DNA from: Nigrospora sphaerica
Taxonomy: Eukaryota; Ascomycota; Sordariomycetes; Amphisphaeriales; Apiosporaceae
Direction: 5' to 3'
NCBI GenBank assembly: GCA_018287875.1
Contig: JAGVVL010000013.1
Span: 1,178,001 to 1,242,000 of the forward strand
Length of the DNA: 64,000 nucleotides
The notes beneath the pieces are model-generated. The model worked only from the letters and a program-made list of their open reading frames with translations. It did not search any database and had not been told where the DNA came from. Made by a program: the position numbers and the translations under genes. Positions 55,173 to 64,000 of the stretch are shown here, in pieces. How positions within the stretch are numbered: the stretch's first letter is position 1; every line of letters begins with the position of its first letter.

Positions 55173-56537
55173 ATGGTCGATTCACCACCCTCGAGGCAAA
55201 GCGCGGGTGGTGAGAGCCTCCAACGGCCCGCCCCACCGCTTGAGCTATCGCCTCCGGACTCGAGAACGCCATCGCCAAGCAGCCTCACAGCACCTAGACC
55301 TGGTCTAGATGCCATACGCAGCGCGGTCAACAGCTTCAAACGCTTCCTAGCCGGTGAACCGGATATGGCAGCTATAGCCGCAGCCGCCCAGACCGCCATT
55401 CCGATCCTAGAGGCGGCCCAGACAGCCGAGGGGCCAAACAGCTGCACTAGCATCGAAAAGCGCATCAATGCTATCGAGAACACGCTATAGGCTATCCATA
55501 AAGACATTAAAGCCCCTAAGACGTACGCAGCTGCTGCTTCCACTATAACTGCTACCCCCGCACCTAGAGCCCCCCAGACAGCCAAGGCACTGCCTCCACG
55601 GCAGGAACGAGAGATCACAGTTAAGGCCGTAAAGGCAGAAGGACGCACCTACACAGAGATCGTACGCAAGATTAACGCCGCCGCAAAGAGAGAGGCAGCA
55701 GTAGCAGCTCGGAAGCTCCCCAGTGGAGACTACGCTGTTATATACAAAACAACAGCAGAGAAACAGGCCTTAGAAGCCGACCTAACCTGGACCGCCGAGG
55801 CCTTCGGAGAGAACGCCTCTATCCAGAAGAGAAAGATCCTGGTGGTAGCCCATAGCATCAACAAGGAAGCCGCAAAAACAAACCTAGGACAGCTAGGAAC
55901 CCAGCTTCGGAACCAACCAGGAGGCCCTATCGACGTCCTGGAAGTAAAGCTCCCTCGCAACGCTAAGACGTCGTCTAGGAAGGTCACGACCCTATATATC
56001 GCCGTCGCTACTGTTCAGCAAGCAGAGCAGCTATGCCGAGACGGCCTTATCTGGCAGTCCGGGTACTATCCATGTGAGCCTTTCGCCGAAGGAGCGCAAC
56101 TCAAGCAGTGCTACCACTGCTATCGATACAGACATATTGCCCGAGTCTACCGTCACGCACGAAGATACGGACTCTGCTCTTCGACTAAGTATAACGATAA
56201 AGAATGCCCCGAAACGGAGAACTAAAGCCGATACTGCTGTCCTGCATGTCGAGGACCACACACGGCGTGGTCTAAGGACTGCCCAGTCCGCCAGGAGCAG
56301 GCCCAGATCGCCAAGGCTGCTTATATCACGAGACCGAAGGGATTCGCACTGCCCCCGCAAGAACCCCCTAAGCCAACAGCCGAAGACTGGCAGACAGTAC
56401 AGCCGCGGAAGCGTCAAGCAACCAGCTGCCGTACTAGAAGCACTGGCAGAGCCCGCAGCAGAACCCACGAAGCGATAGACGACATGGATATCGAAACGCC
56501 GGAATCGACACAGGACAGCATCCACGCCCGCCAATGA
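55173..56537 (+). pseudogene. LINE ORF1 (Gag-like, zinc-knuckle), two in-frame stops
   Basis: Starts MVDSPPSRQSAGGESLQ. N-terminal Pro/Ser-rich region, helical middle (ITVKAVKAEGRTYTEIVRKINAAAKREA), an RRM-like segment, then knuckle-like Cys motifs CYHCYRYRHIARVYRH and CCPACRGPHTAWSKDC. These expect CCHC, but the first reads with altered Cys/His spacing (Arg where Cys is usual), likely mutation. Stops TAG at 55488 and TAA at 56223 fit C-to-T changes in CAG/CAA. Ends at TGA overlapping the ORF2 start. Confidence 0.85.
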
Positions 56538-59500
56538 CAGCTCTAAGGATCCTACACTGGAACACGCGGAAAAGCAAGAAAGCGCAGATACCGGCAGTCG
56601 AGGCTATCCACGAAGAGTACGACGTTCTAGCTATATAAGAGCCCTGGAAGAACCCGCATATACCGACTACCTACTGCCCGAGATCCTCTCCGTACTACCT
56701 TCTCTATGCCACCGAGGGAGGCAGAGCATGCATCTACATTAATAAGAAGTACCCCCTAGCGCAGTGGACTTACAAGGCGCAGCTAGGCAGGTGTCACCTC
56801 ACAATCCAGCTACCTGACGGTCCCTTAACGGTTGTCTGCATATACTCGCCTCCCCCTGGGTCCACCAGCAGATCGGACCTGCCAGCTATCGAAGCGCTCT
56901 ATACCGAACCCCAGCTAAGACGAATAGTCCTCGTGGGAGACTTCAACGTCCACCACCCCGTCTAGGGAGGATACAACGTCCGGCCCCATAGAGCGGCCGA
57001 TAAGCTGCTCCAGCTAGCAGAATCCTGGAGGCTCCAGCTGATCACACCTCCTAGAACACCGACATGGACTCGAAAAGGATGCGCAGACTCTACGATCGAC
57101 CTAGCGTGGGCCACGGACGATCTCCGGGCTGCGTACGACGGGTATGCTCCATATGCTGGATCCGACCACCTCCCACAGGTGATACGCGTGGCCGGAACTC
57201 GAAGCGATCCTTAGGATAGACCGCGACGCAGCTAGAAAACAGCCAATTACGACTAAGCGAAGGCAGAAGCGGCATACCTACCGCAGCCAGGGCTACTTAA
57301 GACACCAGAAGAGATCGACGGATACACCGAAATATTAACTAAAGAGCTAACCCAGATAGCCGACCTCGCGGCACCCCCCTGTCGCTCTAAGGGGAGAGGC
57401 AAGGCCTGGTGGAATCGTAACATAAAGGAGTTCATAGAAGAGGAGAGAAGAGCCCAGCGGACATGGCTTTCCGATAGAACGGACGCAGCCTGGCGAGCCC
57501 TCCGACAAGCATCTCTATCGAAAAAGAAGGCAATCCGCGAAGCGAAAACATCGACCTGGAGAAGCATGCTACACGAGGCCTCCAGCCAGCCAGCTAGTGT
57601 CTGGAGTATCGCAAGATAGGCCAGAACTAAAGGGGCCGCGCCGCCGCTTCCCCCAGCCGTCCCCACGCTCTATACACCGCAAGGCGAAGCAACGACGCAT
57701 AAGGAGAAAGCAGAGGCCTTCCGCGTAAGGTTCTATCCTCCTCTTAAAGCTACGCCGACTGGTTTCCGAATAATAAACCGGCTTACACCGCCTCTTAATA
57801 TCGATTACGAGGTCACAACGGAGCAAGTACAGGACGTCCTTACTAAGGCCGGACAGTGGAAAGCGCCTAGACTAGACCAGCTCCCGAACGGATTCCTAAA
57901 GCGTTTAGGAAAGCCACTTTACCGAGCTCTAGCCTCTCTAATAGAGGCATGCTGGCGTATAGGATATTATCTTAGAGCGTTCCGGAAAGCAGTCACCGTT
58001 ATCCTTCGGAAACCAGGAAAGCAGCCAAGCGAGTACCACTAAGCCGGCGGATGGAGACCTATCGCCCTGCTCAACACCATGGGCAAGGCGATCGAGAGCC
58101 TGCTAGCGCAACGGCTAGCCAGCTTTGCCGAAGAGAACGGACTCCTCCTAGACGAACAGATAGGTAACCGGAAAGGTCGTTCCACGGAGACTGCTCTGCG
58201 GCTACTAACGAACCTAGTTCGTACGGCCTGGAAGTATAGGGGCATAGCAACCCTCCTCTCGCTGGATATCTCGGGAGCTTTCGACTCCGTCGACCATGGA
58301 AGGCTCCTCGCTAACCTACGAGCGTTAAGGGTCCCTATATGGACCATTAACTGGATCCGAAGCTTCCTATCTAACCGATCAACAACGCTGTTATTCGATG
58401 GCTAGGAATCGGATGAGATCCCGGTCCCAGCTGGCGTTCCGCAAGGCTCGCCCCTATCACCTATTCTCTTCTGCCTCTATATAGCTGGTCTTTATAAAGC
58501 TCTCCGCGCTGTCCTAAGGATAGCTGCCATAGCTTTCGCAGACGACACGAACCTCGTGGGCTTCGGCTTAAACCCAGAGCAGACCTGCGAGCGGCTAGAA
58601 GCCGCTCACAGGGTTTGCAAAGAATGGGCAGTCAGCCATGGTATGACCTTTGCAGTTAAGAAATACCACTTGGTCCACTTCTCCCGAAGACGGAAAAGTC
58701 CGGACACGAAAATAGCCCTGGAAGGCCACGAAATTAAGCCAGAAGACTCCTGCCGCGTCCTCGGCATCCAGGTGGATAGACGCCTTCGCTGGGACACCCA
58801 CATCCAGTCGATCTCCAAGAAGATGGCAACGCATGTCTATACCCTGGACTGCATAGCAGCCTCGACATAGGGTGCGTCCCTCCAGCGAGCCCGCCAAGTC
58901 TACATAGCCGTCGTGCGGTCTGCTATAGGCTATGGAGCCTCAGAATGGCACCACCATATCTCGAAAAGCAGGGCTAAGACACTAGGCGATATCCAAACCG
59001 AGTGCCTCCGCAAGGTCACAGGGGCTTTCAAGGCGACAGCAGCCACGACACTAGAAACAGAAGCCTACGTATCGCCCCTAGAGGTATGGCTTAATAAAAG
59101 AGTGGCGGCGTCGGAAGAGAGGCTCCAGCAGCCGCGTATCGCATCACTTATCCAAGCTAGATGCGACAGGGCAGCTAGGTGGATCCTAACAAGGCCGACT
59201 CGACGGCGCAGACGGATAGGCCCGGAAGTCCCTGACCGTAAGAGATGGCTAGACATGTGGCTGGCCGGAGAGTCGGCAAGCAAGGCCGAGGAGAGGGACT
59301 GGCTCCAGAGATAGCAGCAAAGCCAGACACTGCGGCAAAACCAGACATCGCGAGCTCCAGCAATAACTAAAAAGCCTCCGGATAAGCATATCCTTAAGCT
59401 CCATAAGGGGCTCCACAAGGCGGAGAGCTCGATCCTCGTCCAGGCAAGGACTGGCAAGATCGGACTGCGAGACTTCCTCTTTAAACGCAGGGTCCCAGGC

Positions 59501-59731
59501 TTCGACAGCCCACGGTGCGATTGCGGTCAAGGTAGGGAGACCGTCCGACATATCCTCGTTTTCTGCCCAAGGGAGAGAGAAAGACGAGAGCATCTTGTCC
59601 AAGCTCTAGGAGGACCGATAGACACGGACAGGATGCTCGACACCCCAGGAAAAGCAGGAATTATCGCGAGATGGCTACTCCGCTCGGGCAGGCTAGACAT
59701 GTTCCAGCTGGCGAATCAACTTATCAGCTAG
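56534..59731 (+). pseudogene. LINE ORF2 (endonuclease + reverse transcriptase), several in-frame stops
   Basis: 1065-codon frame starting MTALRILHWNTRKSKKAQIP. Exonuclease-endonuclease-phosphatase domain in the first 230 codons (VLVGDFNVHHP, STIDLAWAT, GSDHLPQVI). Reverse transcriptase follows about codons 430-720 (WRPIALLNTMGKAIE, LDISGAFDSVDHGRL, GVPQGSPLSPILF, AIAFADDTNLVGF). A C-terminal zinc-type motif CDCGQGRETVRHILVFC lies near codon 1000. No RNase H seen. Stops (for example 56636, 56963, 57212, 57233, 57254, 58040, 58404, 58868, 59312) replace Gln or Trp codons. Otherwise the frame is continuous, so decay is recent. Confidence 0.92.
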
Positions 59732-59902
59732 GAAGCGGGCGCGCTAAGCCCGATCTCGGTATGGCAGGTCAAAGAGTAGATAGAAGCGGTACGACGCAGC
59801 GGAACCTAGGTTTTTCACCCGGCCGGACGTCAGCCCGGAACGGTTTTCCTAGGCTGAGATGCGTAGGGGGTCCTCATGGCCTTGATAGGTCGCTAGGTGT
59901 AA

Positions 59903-59904
<2 letters not shown>

Positions 59905-59940
<36 letters not shown>
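59905..59940 (+). repeat. (AAT)n tail of the LINE
   Basis: About twelve AAT units, the 3' tail used in target-primed reverse transcription. The tail of the copy at 1033-1048 is shorter. Confidence 0.95.
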
Positions 59941-59951
59941 GGCATAGCCAT

Positions 59952-60951
59952 CCCAAACACCCTTGACGTAACCGCGCTCGGAACACCAGAAACAAACTAG
60001 ATATATCTGGTAAAGAAAGACGAGCATCGAGGGCAGCTCTCGCACCGGAATATGGGCAGGCCAAAAGGCCGGAATGGCACTGGTAGTGGATACATTCCCT
60101 GCGGACCCAGATTGTCGTCCGCACTCCTGCCGAGTCGGCGTTGATCGCATTTGGGCCTTGGTAGGATTTTGGGTCTTTTAAATCTTGAAATGATCTGTAA
60201 GCCAATATCGGCGACGGATTTACTTTTTGTCTACTTGACCCGACAAGCAAGCATTCCTCCCCCCGTCGTCTCGTGCTTTTAAAAAGAACCCTTCATTAAC
60301 CAAGCCGGCCCACGGCTACTCGGTGTTTAATATGTTTCCGATGGTGTTTGCTTCTTCCTCTCCTCTCCTTTCAATACTTCGCTACACCGTCGAATTCGTC
60401 TCATGATTCTTGATGCGACCGTTCGTAGCATGTGAAGCCTCGTCCAAGTAATGTTTCGGAATCAGGGCAGGCTTGAGAAAGAGGTTTAATAAACCTCGGA
60501 GGGCATACCGGCCACGACACATGCCGTACGCACGGACAGGGCCACGCCGGGTTACGTACCTGGTAGTACTTGGTGTGCCCTAACGTAGGATTTACTGGCT
60601 TTGATTGTGGAGCGTTGAGCCGACTGGACCAGAAGACTGATATTGATGATGACGAGACATTTGACTAGCTGGTTATTTAACCGCACCCCAGCTTCCGCGT
60701 CCGACGCAAGAAAGTTTACGGAGATACATGTAGCACATGGTTTCGTAGTGGCACTTTTTGTAATTCCGTGAGCTTCCTGGGAGCCTGGGAAGGCGCATCC
60801 AGTGCTGGACCAAGACCTCCATGCACCAACTATAGCAAACAAGCCTCTGGATAGATGAACAATGCCAGACCAAGCCATCCAACATAACCCACGCACTTCA
60901 CCCCGTTCCTGGAGCGAGGCCAAACTTTAAACACCATCTCGTTTTCTGTAC
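59952..60951. other. intergenic region
   Basis: No supported gene. Short minus-strand ORFs at 60552-60923 have no domain character. Confidence 0.4.
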
Positions 60952-61369
60952 TTCATCCTGCGCCTTTCCACCGACGCATCGGCGCAGTGACATGTGAAAG
61001 CGACGGCGTCGCGTCAGTCTATCGCTCGGCCCAACGCAGCCTACGCCATTTCCAAGGTGGCCGCTCACTGGCTCACCAAGGCCATTCATCGCGAGGAGCC
61101 GAACTTTTCGCCTTCCCCATCGACCCGGGGTAAGTAGTGTTCCCCTGTTTTACAACCACGACGGTCACGGGCTCGCAGTGCTGACGGCAGACAGCAGCTG
61201 GGAGCAGACGGACCTTGGAGACGACGGCGCGCACCACTTTGTTTTCGAGGCCGCGCCGCTGTTGACCGGAAAGTCGACGAGCGGCATCATCAAGGTCATC
61301 GACGAGGCCACGCGCGAGACGCACGGCGGGAAAATCATACATTGTGATGGGGCGGCGCTGCCTTGGTGA
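60952..61369 (+). pseudogene. short-chain dehydrogenase/reductase relic (C-terminal half)
   Basis: Frame starting FILRLSTDASAQ-stop continues as SIARPNAAYAISKVAAHWLTKAIHREEP, which carries the SDR active-site YxxxK (YAISK). A 49-nt intron follows (GTAAGT at 61130 to CAG at 61178). The second exon, VLTADSS...TSGIIKVIDEATRETHGGKIIHCDGAALPW, ends at 61369. Fungal NAD(P)-dependent SDRs of the norsolorinic-ketoreductase-like type end this way. The N-terminal Rossmann half (GxxxGxG) is absent upstream, there is an in-frame TGA, and the segment just before the intron reads sensibly only in a shifted frame (ELFAFPIDPG). So it is a truncated, frameshifted relic. Confidence 0.72.
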
Positions 61370-63007
61370 GGCCCGGAGGTGTTGTGAGGGTAGAACTGGG
61401 GCGCAGGTAGCTGTTCAAGGGGGGTATAAATCGCCCCGCCGGTCATGTGGTACGTCGTGGGCGCCGTCTTTGGACCTTCCCGGGGGCCGGTACACGCTGT
61501 ACCTCGCGGACCGACTTTCCGTGTCTCCGGAAGAGATATTCAAAGGTTTTCAGAGTTAGGTAGTTCAAGGAAAGTCCACAAGGGTCTGTTTGGAGGTCTC
61601 CTACGGAACTGGAGCATTAAGTCCGTGTTCGACGTTACTGTTTAACAAAGTTCCGTGCGTCTGAGAGTGACGGATTGACCAAGGAGAGAGAACAACAGGA
61701 GACACCCTGACGAGGGAGTATTCTCTTTGAAACGCAAAAAAATCCCGTTTGTAACACCAATTCTTCCAAAATTCCTTGTCAGAGTCGGTGCGTGGCGATC
61801 CATTGTGGTGGTGTAGACGAGTGCGGCGGTCGTGCCAAGTGAGATGCAAAGAGAGCAGAGCAGTACGAGCCACTCAATCAAGTCATTGACCCAGCACAGC
61901 AGGGAATTTCAATCCCTGTGGAAAACCGGCGCGAATTATCGTTGCTTCGCCTGCTAAAGCGCCCATGAGTGTCACACAGTATGCCGGATGCTGCTTGTAT
62001 TTTTCAACCAGTGAGATCAAGCAGCAGGCCATAAAACTGTTACCCTTCCTCGCTCGACGTATTTACTGATGGTCTGAGACTGGCTGGTTCTCTACTACTG
62101 GTGCAGGCGTTATCTAAATTGTTTCGTGGAATGTGAGAGCTGGCTGTACCCAGCTACATGTGCAAAAGGATATTGTAATAGCGAGCTCAAAACCTATATA
62201 AATACGGGGCATTACGTGACTTTACTTCTATTCCCCTTCCTTGGTGTGGATAATCGACCGTTACCTCTTCCTTGGAACTCCCTTGACTATAAGTCTTGTC
62301 ACGGGTAGTGCATTAATTCGCTTATTTGTTCTCCAGACCCGAATTATTTCTTGGAGTGTTGCGTGTACCGTGGGCTCTACTCTTGCGGGTAGCTTACCCA
62401 CAACATTTATTAGTCCACATCCGGCCGAATCTGAGCAAAAGACTCGTCAATGGACATTTTTATCCTTGTTAAAATTTCCCGGAAAGAGAGTTTTAAGCAT
62501 TACATGTTCTATGAGCTGCTTATTCACGACAAGACGCAGCTCCGGGCTGCTATTTATTACTGGTATGAAATAAACATCATCCACAAAACCTCGTGGGCTG
62601 CAAGCCCCAAAGAACGTAACGATGGACATGGCTGCCTAAAATACATATGCGTAGCGTAGGGCAATATGGAAGGGGAGTGGAATAGTTATTGAGGTGTTGT
62701 TTGTTTGGCTTCTCTTAACATGTAGTAGGCAACAGCAGTGCACTCGCGACAGCAATCAGTACTGCAGATGCGTTATCTATTCTTTTAATCCGTAGGTTGC
62801 CGATATTTGCCCACGCGTCAACACAATTCGGATTAGGAATCTTCCCAGCATTCAGCTTTTTTTCTTTCTTCAGACAGGCGAGCCGTAGCCTCATCCCCGC
62901 CATTACAACGTGGGTTTACCACCTCAAACCAGCCCTTCCAGTGCACCCTTACCGATATCCCTTTCCTCTTTCACCCCGAATCTATCTCGGATCACCTCAG
63001 CCCTACC
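61370..63007. other. gene-poor region
   Basis: AT-rich after 61900; no supported ORF. A CT-rich leader (62855-63000) before the ATG at 63008 suggests the promoter of the chromodomain gene. Confidence 0.4.
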
Positions 63008-63715
63008 ATGGCATCCGAAACGGGCGCTCAGAGATCTGGTAACGTGCTCATCCCCCCACCCGCCGTGGCCACCACGTGTGTGCTGCAAGCTAACCAAGGA
63101 CGCACGTAACTCGCAGGGCCGGCCCCCAATCCAAAGTCTCCGCCTGCATCGAAGAGGGAGGCAGACCATCCCGCGAAGAAGATGACGAAGGAGAAGAAGA
63201 AGATAGGCGCGAGCGTGGCCAACAAGGATGACGGAGACGCCGAAGAGGAGTTCAAGGTCCAGCGCATCCTGGGCCACAGCTTCGTGCCCGACACCGACGA
63301 CAACAACGGAGGTCCAGCTGCCGCCACGGACACACACTTCCTCGTGGCCTGGGCGGGCACCGACGCCTCGACAGGCCGGGCCTGGGCCCCCACGTGGGAG
63401 CGCTTCCGCGACGTAGGTGAGCCCCTCATCGCTGGCTACTTCCATGGCCTCACGGAGACGGGGCCCGGCTCGCGGCCGCTGCTGACGGCGCCCGACACCC
63501 GCGATGGCCGCGTATACACGTACGCCGACAACAGCGTCCCGCACCAGCCTGTCGACCAGGGCCCCCAGCAGGCGGCCGCCCCAAGTGGCAAGAAGAAGAA
63601 GACGACGCATGCCCAAGCCCGTAAGCCCTGGAAGGCGGCCCGGGGAAACAAGGTAAAGAGGGTCGCCAAGCCCATTCCTCGCGCGTCTATCATCCGGCCA
63701 AGCCCAGAAGTTTAG
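63008..63715 (+). CDS. chromodomain-like small nuclear protein
   Basis: Two exons, 63008-63038 and 63117-63715 (630 nt, 209 aa). The intron has donor GTAACG, branch GCTAACC and acceptor CGCAG. Lys-rich N-terminal region (KREADHPAKKMTKEKKK), then a chromo-like module at about 60-125: EFKVQRILGHSF, a variable insert, THFLVAWAGTDASTGRAWAPTWERFRDVGEPLI. The strand-strand-helix pattern and the aromatic cage candidates (F, W, W) resemble chromodomains that bind methylated histone tails. The C-terminus is highly basic (GKKKKTTHAQARKPWKAARGNKVKR), fitting DNA or nucleosome binding. Methyl-lysine binding is inferred, and the insert is larger than in HP1. Could be a domesticated transposon chromodomain. 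Confidence 0.7.
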
Positions 63716-64000
63716 TCACTGCACGTTGAGAAACGGCATGCTTCCCCGCTGGATTCGTGCAAGGAGAAGTGGCTCACGGAAAGAAGGAACAAGAGCGCCC
63801 AGCCGTTGATAAGGTTCATGGAAACATACTGTCGGTATGCAATACTGTGGTTAAAGCAGTTGCAGTTGATAGCTAGGTCAGGCAGATAGACCGTCAAATG
63901 GCCCATGTCCTCGAGAAAATTCCGCGTTAGCTAAACTGTGCCACCCTCGCTTTACGTACTCAACAAATATTGCAAGGCGGGCAACTACTGGATTCTAATC

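Larger units (their letters stand above)
55055..59940 (+). mobile_element. full-length LINE (non-LTR retrotransposon), 4.9 kb
   Basis: Flanked by a perfect 11-bp target duplication GGCATAGCCAT (55044-55054, 59941-59951). Structure: 5' UTR 55055-55172, ORF1 55173-56537, ORF2 56534-59731 overlapping by ATGA, 3' UTR of about 175 bases, and an (AAT)n tail. The tail instead of poly(A), and two ORFs with endonuclease plus reverse transcriptase, are typical of fungal LINEs such as the Tad group; I do not assign the clade. It is RIP-marked only lightly compared with the DNA transposons. A 3' copy fragment lies at 1-1048. Confidence 0.95.

Overview
The window is filamentous ascomycete (Pezizomycotina) nuclear DNA. 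The evidence is genes with many short GT-AG introns (50-100 nt), a multi-domain chitin-binding GH18 chitinase, a Pth11-like CFEM receptor, a DUF2235 (Tle1-type) hydrolase and a eukaryotic tRNA-Val. It also holds old transposons whose CAA/CAG codons read as TAA/TAG and whose DNA has become very AT-rich, the mark of repeat-induced point mutation (RIP). I cannot name the species.

Layout. 1-1048 is the 3' end of a LINE. 1736-1992 is a small Cys-rich secreted-protein gene that looks frameshifted. 4637-8830 is the chitinase (14 exons, 1100 aa by my model) and 9750-10532 a DUF1993 gene. 11840-18055 is a RIP-degraded pogo-like DNA transposon filled with nested LTR insertions. 18056-29762 is mostly single-copy: a secreted SnoaL-like protein, a secreted 8-Cys protein, tRNA-Val(AAC) and the DUF2235 hydrolase, with long gene-poor spacers. 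29763-40409 is a 10.6-kb composite insertion bounded by TIRs and a TA duplication. It is two head-to-tail copies of the same pogo-like element, invaded by three copies of a second pogo-like family, solo LTRs and small elements. A BTB gene remnant at its right edge is cut by a fourth DNA transposon (40873-42795). Then come a TPR fragment, a fungal membrane protein, a paralogue of the 8-Cys secreted protein, a chromate-type transporter and the CFEM/Pth11-like receptor. 55055-59940 is a full-length LINE with an 11-bp target duplication. The right end has a short-chain dehydrogenase relic and a chromodomain gene.

There is no operon or obvious biosynthetic cluster. The theme is a transposon-dense compartment carrying secreted, surface and signalling genes: chitinase, two paralogous secreted Cys-rich proteins, a possible small secreted protein and a surface receptor. 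The most novel item is the secreted 8-Cys family (21451-22233 and 46827-47690), which I do not recognise. The transposon stratigraphy can be read unusually well because target duplications and paralogous empty sites lie in the same window. Exon models were made by eye from splice signals and frame continuity; no search was run.
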